Position numbers and translations under genes: made by a program
The notes under the pieces: model-generated
Database searches by the model: none
What the model was told of the DNA's origin: nothing
Seen by the model: the letters and a program-made list of their open reading frames with translations, nothing else
Shown here: piece by piece, positions 12,050-64,000 of the stretch
Position numbering within the stretch: the first letter of the stretch is position 1
How the letters are laid out: each line of letters starts with the position of its first letter
Source of the DNA: Cheilinus undulatus
Lineage: Eukaryota > Chordata > Actinopteri > Labriformes > Labridae
Assembly: GCF_018320785.1 (NCBI RefSeq)
Contig: NC_054870.1
Span: 6,803,933 to 6,867,932 of the forward strand
Direction: 5' to 3'
Length of the DNA stretch: 64,000 nucleotides

Positions 12050-12700
12050 AGCTACTGAGGGGGTTAAATTTACTACATTTCTGGGGGTTCACATCGATGC
12101 ATTCCTGAATTCTAACAGACATATCGATGAACTGACAAAAGAATTATCCAACTATATCAACCTGTTTTCAAAGCTCAGATATTTCCTGTGTACAGGTTTT
12201 AATTTGAGCCACACTTAACTGTTAGCTCTGTTATGTGGTGAAATACATGTTCTAGTTATGACGATGAATCACAAATCTAACTAAAGAGCCATATCATGGT
12301 TAAACGCTCTTATTAGTAATCTCAACCTTCTGAAGCTTGAATATAACAGTTTAAATGCTTGTTTAATGACTCAGTGATAGGCCGTGATCTTATTCCAATG
12401 TGCACTCCCTCTCATGTGTAGCCTATAACACAAAAAAAACCTCCTAAGATCAGAACGTACGCTGAAATTTTGAAGCCTGGGTGAGACCTGCAGAGGTCCT
12501 CAGATCTGGAGCAAGCCTGAAAATTCTGTAAAAACTTTGTCATCTTTGTCTATCTTCAAAAAGAGCCTTAGACAACAGCTGCTACTAAAATATACTCAAC
12601 CGTAAACCTCAGGGTCTCTGACCAATTCTAAATAACTTTCTCTATGGACAACATACTCTAATTTATTCTAAGTGCCATTGCCTACATGTACGGTATCAGT
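12050..12700 (+). pseudogene. Possible LINE reverse-transcriptase 3' remnant
   Basis: One frame reads FLGVHIDAFLNSNRHIDEL near 12080-12140. Farther on, after frame breaks, 'CRGPQIWSKPENSVKTL' (about 12490-12540) is followed by 'FKKSLRQQLL'. The order resembles the C-terminal region of fish non-LTR retrotransposon polymerases, where a 'FLGV.ID' block is followed by a 'FK..LKT.LF..AF' tail. Several stops and frameshifts are present. Family assignment is not possible by eye. Confidence 0.35.
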
Positions 12701-12844
12701 GTCACATTTAAGATCTTTAGAGTAAATTTTAGGGTTAAAATTGGAATGCTGGTTCAATTATGTCTATAACTGTGTATATTATTATGCATTATGTTTATCT
12801 GTTAACTGTATAAAGATGTCTGGGCCCTTATCCACAAGCTCCCC

Positions 12845-13085
12845 ATAGTTTCTAGAGAGTCCCATTTCTTGTTTTCACTGACAGGTTATTTTTTATCTTG
12901 CTTTAATCCACCATGTTTTTATTAATCGGTGGTATAGTCCTATTTTTATTTAGTGTTACCCCTGTTTCCCTGATGACCCACTTCTTATCTATACTGGTTT
13001 TTATTGGCTCATCATTTAGTCTTACTTTTATCTTGTTTTCTGCTTTATTTCCACTGTCAGGTTATTCTTATCTTGTTTTTTTAAA
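12845..13085 (+). repeat. T-rich degenerate tandem array, right part
   Basis: Repeats the blocks 'ccatgtttttattaatcg', 'ggtggtatagtcctattt' and 'ctgtcaggttattctt' seen at 10915-11415. A 72-codon ORF here (12913-13131) is hydrophobic only because of the T-rich repeat. Confidence 0.55.
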
Positions 13086-13317
13086 GCCTGGGTCTTTGTT
13101 TATAGTGTCTTGCCCTGCCTTGTGTTGTTGATTCTTGGTGTCTGAGCAGACTGTAGACCTAATCCACCTGTCCAGGTGTGAATAAAGTTACCCTGCCTAT
13201 TTACCAGCCTGTCATTCTGGGTTATGGCTTAACTTTGACTATTCTTAGACAGGGCCAACAGAATCAGGAGAGATGTTCTCTTCTCAGTAAACATTTGAGA
13301 TCTTTGCTCGGTCTCAC

Positions 13318-13481
13318 CTCCTGAAAGGTTTCCCCATGGTCGCCTCCTCTCCCGGACTCTCTTGGCTGTCTCCTGCCGGCCCTCCTGCTCCTCTGCCGGG
13401 ACGCTGCTTCAGGTCGGGGTCGTTGTCCAGCAGAGTCCCGCTGTCATGCTCCGTAGTCACCGAGTTATTCCTCTTTCGCAT
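13318..13481 (-). CDS. abhd12: abhd12, first coding exon (partial gene)
   Basis: ABHD12 is a membrane-anchored alpha/beta-hydrolase that acts as a lysophosphatidylserine lipase; loss in humans causes PHARC. This exon starts at ATG 13481 and encodes 54 codons plus two bases, beginning MRKRNNSVTTEHDSG and ending MGKPFRR. It is read to a consensus donor (AG|GTGAGA at 13318/13317). The human protein also begins MRKR, with 'ALEH' where this has 'TTEH', and shares the acidic 'D.D.LKQ' element before a basic stretch preceding the transmembrane helix. The membrane segment and catalytic domain are encoded by exons left of the window. The head-to-head position beside gins1 agrees with vertebrate synteny. 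It is a short disordered region, so the call rests on the N-terminus plus context. Confidence 0.85.
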
Positions 13482-13780
13482 CACTAAAACGGTATAAAAC
13501 CAGAATTTAACCGATGAACACCGAGAAGACCGCGGGCCTGTCAGCGGGCTGGAGGCCGAAGGTTGGCCGGGCTAGGGAGCACTGAGAGCCGCTAAGGATG
13601 GAGCCGTGTGCCCGCTGTCTCTGCGCTCTGAGCCCGCACTGAGAGCTGCAGAGAGCCGCTGAGCAGCACCGAGCTGACACAGCCAATCACAGGACACGAA
13701 CCACGCCACGTGGTCTTGCTTTGCTGCGTCCACGGCCCCTGGGGGGCGTCGGAGAAACGACCACCAAAACAAATTCGGTT
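13482..13780 (-). promoter_or_regulatory. abhd12: abhd12 5' UTR and CpG-rich promoter region
   Basis: CpG density rises sharply from about 13320 to 13760, across exon 1 and upstream of its ATG, against an A/T-rich background. No TATA box is obvious. The 70-80 codon ORFs on both strands here are shadows of the G+C-rich composition. Confidence 0.55.
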
Positions 13781-14149
13781 TACGGAAATGGGAGGAAGTA
13801 ATGTAGTGCATGGTACCTTCAAGTACACCTCGGAAAAGGGTAATTTAAAACAGGAAATTACTTTTCTTTTATATCATAAGCTTTTTGGGGGGGTTGGGGA
13901 CCTTTTTTCTGAACACAGAAGATATAGAGAAGGAGAATAGCAGACAATACAACATGCTCGTGATATATTGTGCTTATTAAATAACGTATTTTTTTTATTC
14001 ATCATTTTCCCCTGTCATTTCCTCCTTTCCTTTTATATTATTTACTGTTTTCCTAATATTCTTTCCCCTGAGCTTTATTAATTTCTTTTCTTGTTGATGG
14101 ATTTTAATCCAGCAGTTTGATCTTTAATGCAACATTTTTTTTATGATGT

Positions 14150-14870
14150 GTTTTTTACATGTTGTGATTGACAACACAAAAAATGTATGACAATGGACAA
14201 ACATATTATGTAATGTTTTGTTATGTCATTTAATCTTCTTTCATCATGTAATGTTATACTATGTTAAATCATGTCATGTAACATACTATGTTATGCTATG
14301 TCATGTAACATTATATTATGCTATGTCAGGCTATGTCATGCAATATTACATTATGTTACATCATGTTATGTCATATAACACTATGTTATGCTATGTAACA
14401 TATTATGCTATGTCAGGTTATGTTATGTTTCATTATGTTATTTAATGAAACATTATGTCATGCTTTGTTATGTTCTGTAAATATATGTTATGTAAGCTAT
14501 CTTCTGGCATGTTACATTTTTGTTTTGTTTTGTAATGTTATGTCATTTTGTGATTTTTCATGTGAACATTGTGTTACGTTATCTTATGTTATATTATAAC
14601 ATGCTATGCTGTATTATGCTGTGTATACTCTGACATGTTATATTGCATTATGTCATGTTGTGTCATGTTTTATTGTTAGTTTTTGTTATAGTTTATTTTG
14701 TTGTGTAATTTAATGTTCTGTCATGTTTTGTTATATTATGATATTTTATATTATTTTGTGTTGTGTCATTTTGTGTTATACTATATTATGTCATGCTACA
14801 TTGTATTAAAGTTCATTATTTTGTGTTGTCTTATAGTATACAGTACTAAATCTTGTTATGTTATGTTGTT
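14150..14870 (+). repeat. TTATG-like simple-sequence array
   Basis: About 700 bp built of irregular 5-bp steps of the type TTATG, CTATG, TCATG and TAATG, with decay toward both ends. Apparent ORFs rich in Cys, Tyr and Met (14218-14445, 14405-14599, 14698-14976) arise from the repeat. It lies between the divergent abhd12 and gins1 starts. Confidence 0.85.
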
Positions 14871-15879
14871 ATCTTTCTTTATTTTTTCACTGATTGCACA
14901 TACCAGTTTAATACCGTCATACACAGTTATTAGAACAAACTTCCTTTTAAGTGGCCACGACAATAAGAATTTTTGATTTTATTAAAAGAAAAAGACTAAA
15001 CCATTTCTAAATACCAACAAATAACTGCAGGGAGATATTGATGTAATTGTTTAATTTAGTTTTGTGATTTATCACAACTGTTCCAAAATAGATTTAGAGT
15101 ATATCAGTTATTCTTGGAATTACATTAATAATAATATGTTGATTTTTAGACAAAGATAGGCAATGACCTCTGATTTATTTAGAGAAAACAGACAAAAAGA
15201 TGTAATGTTAGACCTTTTACATCCCTATAGAGGAGAAATGGAGCAACCCATGTTATATATATACAGCTTTAAAACCATGAGACTGGAAGCCATGAGGCTA
15301 TAAACAAATATTCAACTAATGAGGCTATACCTGTTCTCAGGTATGTGGGGTGGATCCTAAAGTAGAGAGATGTGGTGCTACAGTAGCAAAGATATAATAA
15401 ATAAGAAAAGACACCAAGGAAATAATCCATATCTAATAGAAATACAAAACGAGTAGTACACATCCAATGATTCAAGAAAAATTAAATTGAAATAATAAAA
15501 CTAAAGTCCATAAACTCTGGGATATTCTGAACCTAAAGTATAATCTAAAACTTGAACATACAGATTCAACTTCCTAAAACATTGACAGTCCTGGCTATAC
15601 TTATTCGGTTAGTATTAGTTACTATTAGGTCGTATTTAGAGTTAGTATTAATTAATATTAGTTAGTACTCAGAGTTAGAATCTCAGATCATATCTACCAT
15701 GTCAGCGTCTCTCTCATTTCCCAGGCGACGTGAATGCATCACTATTGAGAACAGAGGTAAATCGGCGTGAACTGGATTCAGAAGAGACTAAAACCGATTA
15801 CTCGACGCGGACTCTCTGTAGTTTTACTAGAACAGAAAGTTTCCGACTCTGCTGACTTATTTTTAGCTGCCGACGGCTA

Positions 15880-16259
15880 CGGCTGCGCAGTTCGTCTCCC
15901 GGAAGTCAGAGTCAGCCGTGAGCTAAAGTAAGAGTTAATGATTAAAACAGTCACATTTAAAGATAAATTCTCTAAGCTGTTGGATATAAACATGTACCAC
16001 AGCATGAATTCATTATTCCGAGCTTCTAAGGGATTCAGGATTTTAGTTCGTGTCAACGAAGTTTGTCCCTTTGCGGTTGCCGGAGCGCTGCGTCATGGGG
16101 TCACGTGATCAAAACACTGCTCAGATTTTACCGCGAAACTAAGTTGTGAATAACACGGAGAGGCAGAGCTCATTTTCCTTGTTTTAGTGTTAAATTCGTC
16201 CCGTTTCGCCGCTCTTTCCTCCGTTTCCATCTATTTCCCTCTGGTTCAAAGCTGTCAGG
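15880..16259 (+). promoter_or_regulatory. gins1: gins1 promoter and 5' UTR
   Basis: CpG-containing, TATA-less region just upstream of the gins1 ATG. Motifs visible: CCCGGAAGT (about 15898-15906, ETS/GABPA type), TCACGTGA (16101-16108, E-box) and CCGCGAAA (16131-16138, close to an E2F site on the opposite strand). E2F and ETS sites are common in promoters of replication genes, so S-phase control is plausible. No transcription start can be fixed from sequence alone. Confidence 0.5.
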
Positions 16260-24033
<7,774 letters not shown>

Positions 24034-24082
24034 TGTCACAATGTCTGAATTATGGGATCAATGTTTGTTTTTTTTAACAGGA

Positions 24083-24102
24083 AATAAAAAATGTAAAATA
24101 AA
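24083..24102 (+). terminator. gins1: gins1 polyadenylation signals
   Basis: Two AATAAA hexamers (24083-24088 and 24097-24102) lie 50-65 bp after the gins1 stop. A third at 24162-24167 is an alternative. Such a short 3' UTR is reasonable for this gene. Confidence 0.6.
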
Positions 24103-24724
24103 CTCTAATGTCTGCGCCACCCTTCAGTCCTGATTCCAATCATCCCCGAACACAACAGAGAAATAAAGTCCTTCTTTAGTAGTTTAGTCCACTCGTTTCT
24201 TTCCCTGAGTGTTTGTGGCTGTTTTAGCTTTTATCGTCTGTTGCTGAAATTAATTCATCATTAATTATCCATACATCAGTTTAAAGACAAATTAACCGAT
24301 ACTGTTGTTTAACTGAAGTATTTTCTTGTTTCATTTTCCTCCTGTCAGTAAAATGGAAATCTGTGGTTTATTCAACAAAATCAAAGATCTGAGGTGAAAA
24401 ATTTTGATTCCTTAAAGTCTCCTAAATTTACATGAAACATTGACGGATTAGTCTCAAAAATCAGTTTAATTTGTTACAGTCCTTATGTTTGGCTACGACA
24501 GCAGCCTGGTCTTCGGAACGCCTCCACGCCACATTCATGCATGGACTCATAAAAAGAACAGCGTTTCCACATGGCCGTCATTTCTGTGTCATAAACCCTT
24601 TATAAACCGTCTTATATCAAATTCTGACATTTAGGAGGTACAGGAGTTTTGGTTGTCATGAGCTGGAAGCCTCAAATATGAAAACAGGATTCAAGTGTTT
24701 TAATGATCCAAGAATAGGACTGCC

Positions 24725-25370
24725 CAAACTGTGGCCCGTGGTCCATTTATCAGTCACAGCAAGTTCTGAAAATTAGAGAATAGAGCACATATTATAACAC
24801 GATAACTGTGCTTGTTTCTATAAAAATTTTAAGATTTTTATAGAAATTTCAAGTAATTTGTATCTTTCCATTTCACCATTTTTGGGGGAATGTGTACATT
24901 TTTGAGCATTTTAACAGAAATTTTAGGGTATTCGATCAAACATTTTCAGGAATTAACATGGAATTTTGGGGTGTATTTTTATGGGCATGCATAGGCTTTA
25001 GAATTAAGTTTTACGAACATCTACAAACATTTGGGGAATATTTGAACTTTTTTGGAACCTGAATGTGGGAAATTGTTATCTTCACGGAATTTTGTGAAAT
25101 TTATTTGTAAATTTTAAGGCAATATGCTTTCAAATTTAAGTGTTTCTTAGATTTATTTGGAGTGTTAAGGCTTTATTAAGAATTTTCTCTAAAACTTTGG
25201 TGGAAGTTTTGAAGAAATCTGGGGTAATTTTTTATGGGGAACTTTAACAAACGTCCAACTTTAAATATGTGTAAGAATGTTCCCATAAATTAAATGACTG
25301 TCAAATTTTAGTGGATTTTAAAGGAAAATGACCCCTAAATTCAGCCTTTAAGTGTAAAAATGTTGTTTGT
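24725..25370 (+). repeat. hAT-like end fragment followed by T-rich degenerate array
   Basis: 24725-24790 shows 'actgcccaaactgtggcccg', close to the left end of the hAT-like element at 10011. It is followed by about 500 bp of loose 'aattttaggg', 'ggaatttttg' and 'acattttcagg' steps similar, in reverse, to 4590-4860. No right end is recognisable. This lies in the intergenic gap between gins1 and ninl. Confidence 0.45.
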
Positions 25371-27634
25371 CCTTAACCAGTCCCTTAGGTCCGTCATCAA
25401 AATGAATCCCCCATCCCTCTCTGAATGAAGACCCCCCCAACAACACTCAGCCTGGACATCTGCTCTAAAACTGATCCAGGTCTGGATTTACTGCAGAAAC
25501 AATACCTTCGTGGTTTTTGGTCTAAACTACTTCCTGATCTTAGAAGAAAAACTTTCCCACCATGCTATTTGGGTTGTTTTTTAGATTTATGAGCATAAAA
25601 AGAGGAGAGGAAAGCATGGTGTGATAAACGATAATTTAATGTGGTTTCATGTTACAGTATCATACATGTCCATCCGTCTGTCTTGCTCAGATTTGGTTCA
25701 TTTTACCTGAAGAGGAAAGATAGTCAGAGAAAGAGGAGGTCTCACTGTGATGGAAAAATGACAGACTGAAACAGAAAGAAGAAATCTAAAGGTGCAACAG
25801 GGACATCAAAAATAAACTTTGACATAAAAATACAAATATAGAAAAGATCCTAAAGATCATAATACCCTCATGGCTGAAATACTGAAGAGCAGTGCTACCC
25901 CGCCTCAGTGTGGGGCTCCGTGTGGTCTGACCGGTTCTTAGAGAGTTAAAGTTCAGTGTCTGTGGAGCAGCTTCAGAGAGGACGACACCCAAATAAACGC
26001 CTGCTGATTGGATGATGGTACAGGTAAGACTGGTGATGACATATAAGCCACACCCACTGACCCTTACACACCTAAAGTCTCACAAAGATGGCTACAGATG
26101 GTCTAAAGTCTGGTTTTAGGCTCAACTTGCGCACCCCTCCTCCCCCTCTCAACAACGGGTCAGGTCATGATTCAAAGACTGGAAAACAGATTATTTCTGA
26201 AGAGTGTAGTGTCTGTAACATTATTTTACTGCTACCAGCATGGAGCCAGAGCAGACAAAATTTTTAAAACAAAAATATTAAATCATTATTAGACAAAAGC
26301 TGATGGTCTGAGCACATTTTAGTCGTTATGTCAGACTTTTCCACCATGCAGCTGCAGCATGATTGGTCGATATTTTCCTTTAATGATTGTCGGCAGAGCT
26401 TAATCCATTGCCAAATGTCAAAATGTTTTCTCTCCCTTCAGATTTCCAAACATCACTCAGTTATCCTGCTTTTCTTAAGCTGTACGAAGGATTTTATATC
26501 TAATTCAAGATTTTAAAAGCACCACTTGGTCATCCATGAATCAGTCTGGCGGAGATTTTTCAAACACCCTGTCCTTGTTTGTGGTTCAAACAGTGGGGTC
26601 ACACTCAGATGCAGATCAGCGGAATTTACAGCCAACGCATTTTAAATTTGAAATAAGAAATCCAAATTCAAGAAACTGGATGTTTCACGGTTACCATTTA
26701 AAAAAGGAACACAAAACATGGACATAATTTGCAGACATTTCATATTAAATTAGGAATAAAAAATGAAAAACTTTGTTTTCAGTTTCTCTATTTGTTCATT
26801 TCCCTAAAAGAAATGAAGAAATAAGATTTTCATCTTATTTGTGTTCAGGATGTAACGGAAGATCAAAGATCAGAACACTAGTGATGTAACATTCTTTTTT
26901 CTTGTTTGCCACTTGGTGCAAGTGTTAAAAAAAGAATGTTACATCACCAGTGCTCTGTTCTTTGATTTTCCTGTTTTTATCCTGAGCATAAAACCTGACA
27001 AACTCATTCATTTATCCATCTGGTTGGAGAACAAAACAAAAAAAAATTTTTGGCTTTTGATTCTCAGTTTAATCTGAGCTTCCTGAAAGAGCCAAGGGCC
27101 ATTTCGTTTTCCATGTTTTCGTTCCTATTTTTAAGCAGTTTTTGTGAAATGGCTTGTTTCTTGATTTTTAATATCTTATTTCAGAATTTAAAATCCGCTG
27201 TCTGTAAACCACACAGACCATACCCCTTTATGTACCGTGTCAGGCCATCAGTGACTAAAGCCAAACTCAGACCAAAGACTCACAAGACGAGTTAAAATTT
27301 CAAACTACCCCTTGACATTCTGATTGTCTGCTCTCACTGCTGTGACTGGAGAAGACAATGGACAGCAGCATGATAAAATGAATAGCAGGCAATGCTGTCA
27401 GCCTGCAGCCTTAAATGTTTGGTTGTGTGGTGAATCTTTGGTCTGAACTGGGCTAACAGAACATCCTGACTGCATCCGACTCCTGTCTCTACCACCGATT
27501 CAATCAGGCGTGTTGATAAAGCTAGGCTAACAGTTCCTCTGTTCTTTGTGCTCAGTTAAACGTCTCCATCCAACTCCACACTGAAGCTGCTTCAGTCAAA
27601 GTGACGCTGTGGTGTTTGGTGTTTCATCGAGCAG
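25371..27634. other. gins1-ninl intergenic or ninl 3' UTR region
   Basis: No ORF with recognisable similarity. Part of it may be the ninl 3' UTR, since ninl ends at 27635 on the minus strand, but no decisive polyadenylation signal was found on that strand. The hairpin at 26847-26983 is the only structured feature seen. Confidence 0.4.
26847..26983. repeat. Long hairpin (foldback) with about 54-bp arms
   Basis: Left arm 26847-26900 and right arm 26927-26983 are imperfect inverted complements. Both contain 'gatgtaacattctttttt' when read in the same orientation, preceded by 'gatcaaagatcagaacac' and, in the reversed right arm, 'atcaaagaacagagcac'. The loop is about 26 bases. It is most likely a miniature foldback transposon. 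The small loop also makes a precursor-like RNA hairpin possible if it is transcribed from the ninl 3' UTR. Confidence 0.7.
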
Positions 27635-61334
<33,700 letters not shown>

Positions 61335-61539
61335 CTGGGGGGGGGGCGAGAATGACCTGGATTAGAGCTAGAGCATTTCTATCATTTCAACATTGCTCTG
61401 CTTTTAAATTAACATACTTCTATTCTGCTGGTCTTTAAGCTGGATCTGGATCATTAAAGACTCATCTTTGGCAGACACCTGATGAACAGGTTTGTTTGGA
61501 GTCAAACAGGAAGACTTTTTCTCTTCACCAGTTCAACCC

Positions 61540-61700
61540 ACTTCTTCAAAAGTTGCTAACTATGACATACTATATGGCAAAAATGAAGGGAAAAGTCCCC
61601 AACATCCCCAGCTTCACATACATTCTAACCTCCGTCTTTGATGATGTCATTCTTTGATGCCTTTAGGAAAATGACATGGTCCTTTGAAGCTCATAAAGCA
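61540..61700. repeat. Family X repeat, copy 8
   Basis: 'ggcaaaaatgaagggaaaag', 'cccagcttcacatacattc' and 'tttgatgatgtcattcttt' match copy 1 in the same orientation. Confidence 0.55.
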
Positions 61701-61899
61701 GGGTTAATCAACTAAAATTCAAAGAGGTCCAGTCAGAGAAAATATATCAAACCAAAGGTTCTGGATCATCATAATATCTAACTTGAGTTAGTGTGATCTG
61801 TGGATCAGGGTGCAATTTCAGGGACTTGTTGCGCTGATAAAATATGAAAATTTTCTTTGTCTACAGCTCACCTGTTTCTGCGTCTGTGAATCTCTCCTT

Positions 61900-62689
61900 T
61901 AGGGCCCTATGAAATTTGTTTTAATTTTTGCCAAATTCCGTTTTAATATTTTGGAATTCTGTTTTTTAACCTTTCCACTAATTTTACCATAAAAAAAAGA
62001 GTGTCCTGTTTATGTAAATGAATAAAATGTTCACTAATTAAATAGAAATAATTCTAACTAATCATATCCTAACTGATGTTTATAATGTAAATGAAGAAAT
62101 CTTTCTGTTCTCTCAAACACAGAATGATAGTAACTTAATAAGAAAGTAACATTAAAGTTAAAGGTTTAAAAGTAAACCTGTTACCTAAACTTTTCTTTAC
62201 TCTCCCAATATGTAACAGTCCATGCAGTTTGATGCTGCATTGTGTTTTTACTCCTGACTTTAACTTTCCTCTCATCATCTCCCTCCATCCTCTCGCTCAG
62301 ACACACTTCTCTCTCTCCATGACTCTCTGGTGTGTTGAGGTAAAATAACTCGCAGCATGGATGAGTTTTCTTGAAGGTGCACCATTATGTCCCACAGCAC
62401 TGCCCCGTGTTGAGCTTCATGATGTTTGCTGGTGTTTCGAGCAGCTGCTCTGACATGCTTTGTGTTGTTTAGGAGAGGGCGGGGTGAGTGCTTGTGAAGT
62501 GAGGCACAGGTGGTGCCACGCTTTAGTGTTTCCCCAGAACATATTCCTCAGATATACGTACCTCTTAATAAAAAACACAGCATTTCAGTCTAATTCATTC
62601 AAATTTTCACGATTTACGAGTTAAATAGTAGATTTCATTTTTATTGACCGATTCCGTGGTTTTGTTAACGAGGAAATCGTAAGGCCCTA
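61900..62689. mobile_element. hAT-like non-autonomous element (790 bp)
   Basis: The left end TAGGGCCCTATGAAATTTG and right end, reversed, TAGGGCCTTACGATTTCC match. The candidate 8-bp duplication is CTCTCCTT (61892-61899) and GACTCCTT (62690-62697), six of eight. The interior is A/T-rich with a G+C-richer centre and no transposase. Confidence 0.65.
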
Positions 62690-62697
62690 GACTCCTT

Positions 62698-63880
62698 GTC
62701 TCAGCTCACTCGTCTTTCTGTCTACTCTCTTTGTCTTCCTAATGGTTGTAGGTCCTGGTCCAGGTCTGTATCGGATGGCGGCTGGGTCCGGACACGGACT
62801 GTGGTCTGCCAGTTAGTGACCCCTGTCATAAAGCATTCAATCCTCTGCTTTTAAAGATGATGTCATCAAAGCTTGGTTTATTGTCTAAATAGTGTATCAG
62901 AATATTCTTTAAAAGCATGTTAATGACAACATGAGGGAGAAAAGCTGTTAAAGAGGCACCACTAGCCTCTTAGCTGGTATCTAATTGCCCCTCATTCATT
63001 CTTGTCAACATGTAGAGATACCAAGCCACGGTCAGAGAACCACAGAGGTGGTGGATAAGCTGTTGTGAAAAATGTAAACAGGGTCTGTTCTCCATGTTCA
63101 CCTCCTCGGTTTGTGTGACCTAGAATCTCCTCAAACCACAATAGCAGATCCAAACTACTCCCTCCTATTGGCTTCTGAAAGGAGAACTTTAAGAAACGGG
63201 GTATTTTGTTGAATCTCAGTCAGGAAATCAAGAAACTGGAGCCTCTGTTGGCCTCCAGAAGAATCAAAGGAATGAGGAGGAGCAGCTCTGGTTTAGGGAA
63301 AGCCTGAATCTCACCACAGAAAAACCACGGGATGATGAGGTGGTTTGGATGAAGCTCAAAGACCAAGAGGAGTTTAGTGTTTAAGTCAAGTAAGCCCAAA
63401 GAGAAGAGAACACAGAGACAATCAGAGAAGGGGTTAAAGGAATGATTATCTATAATACTGAAAACCAAAGGGGATCAGAATGGACCCAGAAAGACCACAG
63501 AGGGTCTCAATGGAGGAAAGATTTGTTTGACTGACATTAATACTGGCATACAAAGAGAGATTCTATCAGTGGAACAACTGGGATCTATGGGAGGCTTTTA
63601 TTAGTTCAATGTATCTTAATCAAACAAATTTAACACTAAACAAGTAAATATAGTTTGTTAGTTTATTTCTTTGTTGTAACAATGCTTCTTGTCAATAAAT
63701 CTTGTGCTATTGGAAAGCAGGGTAGAGTATGTGGGTTTGTCCATGAAAAATGTTCCAGATCTTCTCTGCCAATGCCAAACAGTTTATTCTGCCATTGACT
63801 TTTGTTTGGTGGATGACTGAAGTCTGAACAAACAAGACATAATGACTCTTTAACAATTTATTCATTTAACAAACAGGAGC
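62698..63880. other. Upstream ninl intron, mostly unassigned
   Basis: No EF-hand exon of ninl was recognised here on the minus strand, so the N-terminal exons should lie farther right. 62835-62995 contains a family X-like fragment ('gatgatgtcatcaaagc', 'aaagcatgttaatgaca') similar to 44570-44660. The remainder shows nothing identifiable. Confidence 0.4.
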
Positions 63881-63881
63881 C

Positions 63882-64000
63882 TCAGTAGCTTGTGGAAGAA
63901 CCGTACACAGCCACAACAGCCTGGCTCCTCCTCCTCATGCTGGTCACCAGCCTGGTCACACACTGCTGTGGGATGGCATCCTATTCCTTAACCAGCATTT
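63882..64000 (-). pseudogene. IS630/Tc1-type transposase C-terminal fragment at window edge
   Basis: The minus strand reads MLVKE, then a stop (TAG, 63981-63983), then DAIPQQCVTRLVTSMRRR and AVVAVYGSSTSY to a stop at 63882. This matches the end of the transposase of a common fish Tc1-like family, in which a Trp codon normally occupies the stop position. The rest of the element lies beyond the window. Confidence 0.7.

Larger units (their letters stand above)
1..13317 (-). other. abhd12: Large first intron of abhd12 (partial, runs off left edge)
   Basis: No exon with vertebrate protein similarity and paired splice sites was found on either strand between the left edge and the donor of abhd12 exon 1 at 13317. 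The stretch is therefore inferred to be intron 1, whose acceptor lies outside the window. Its content is mostly repeats, listed separately: family A and X repeats (about 0.8-1.8, 3.7-4.5 and 6.0-7.2 kb), hAT-like elements (9.4-9.7 and 10.0-10.6 kb), T-rich arrays, a Tc1 fragment and a LINE-like relic. I see nothing identifiable in roughly 1-830, 2300-3700, 4860-6000 and 8200-9400, apart from scattered GGAAGTG-type motifs. A short unrecognised exon cannot be excluded. Confidence 0.6.

Noticed and set aside
14218..14976. Three Cys/Tyr/Met-rich ORFs that look like small membrane proteins
   Set aside because: They are direct translations of the TTATG-like simple repeat.
61335..64000. Search for ninl EF-hand exons
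   Set aside because: No minus-strand segment with an EF-hand loop pattern and paired splice sites was found, so they are placed beyond the window.

Overview
The window is vertebrate, almost certainly teleost fish, genomic DNA: genes are split by GT-AG introns, the proteins match vertebrate orthologues closely, and introns are crowded with fish-type Tc1/mariner, hAT-like and Harbinger-like remnants, foldback repeats and minisatellites. Three genes are supported. (1) abhd12, minus strand: only the first coding exon (13318-13481) lies in the window, so the first 13.3 kb is read as its large first intron. (2) gins1, plus strand, 16260-24033: all seven coding exons, encoding a 196-residue GINS/CMG helicase subunit. 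(3) ninl (ninein-like), minus strand, 27635-61334: 23 exons encoding 1,451 residues through the natural stop, with the EF-hand N-terminus beyond the right edge.

Layout. abhd12 and gins1 are head to head, with 2.8 kb between start codons. That gap holds a CpG-rich abhd12 first-exon region, a TTATG-like simple array and a TATA-less gins1 promoter. gins1 and ninl are tail to tail, with 3.6 kb between stop codons. As I recall it, this ABHD12-GINS1-NINL order and orientation is also that of human 20p11, which supports all three calls as orthologues. The genes share ancient neighbourhood, not an operon: ABHD12 is a lysophosphatidylserine lipase, GINS1 a replication-fork protein and NINL a centrosomal coiled-coil protein.

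Most of the remaining sequence is repeats. The most striking is a tandem array of about 100 near-identical 31-bp units (33714-36870), with a decayed tail to about 37450, inside a ninl intron. Two dispersed families recur across the window. Family A is a foldback element whose core is bounded by a CCCAACATTCTATCACA inverted repeat (seven copies). Family X carries an internal 45-50 bp unit (GGCAAGGATGGAATG) that has expanded to about 20 and 14 copies at two loci. Families A and X form a composite block present twice in inverted orientation in the abhd12 intron. Several hAT-like elements retain recognisable 8-bp target duplications, one Tc1-like element is end to end, and a Harbinger-like element is nested inside a family A copy.

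I found no bacterial-type system, CRISPR array or clearly new protein-coding system. The unusual material here is repeat architecture.
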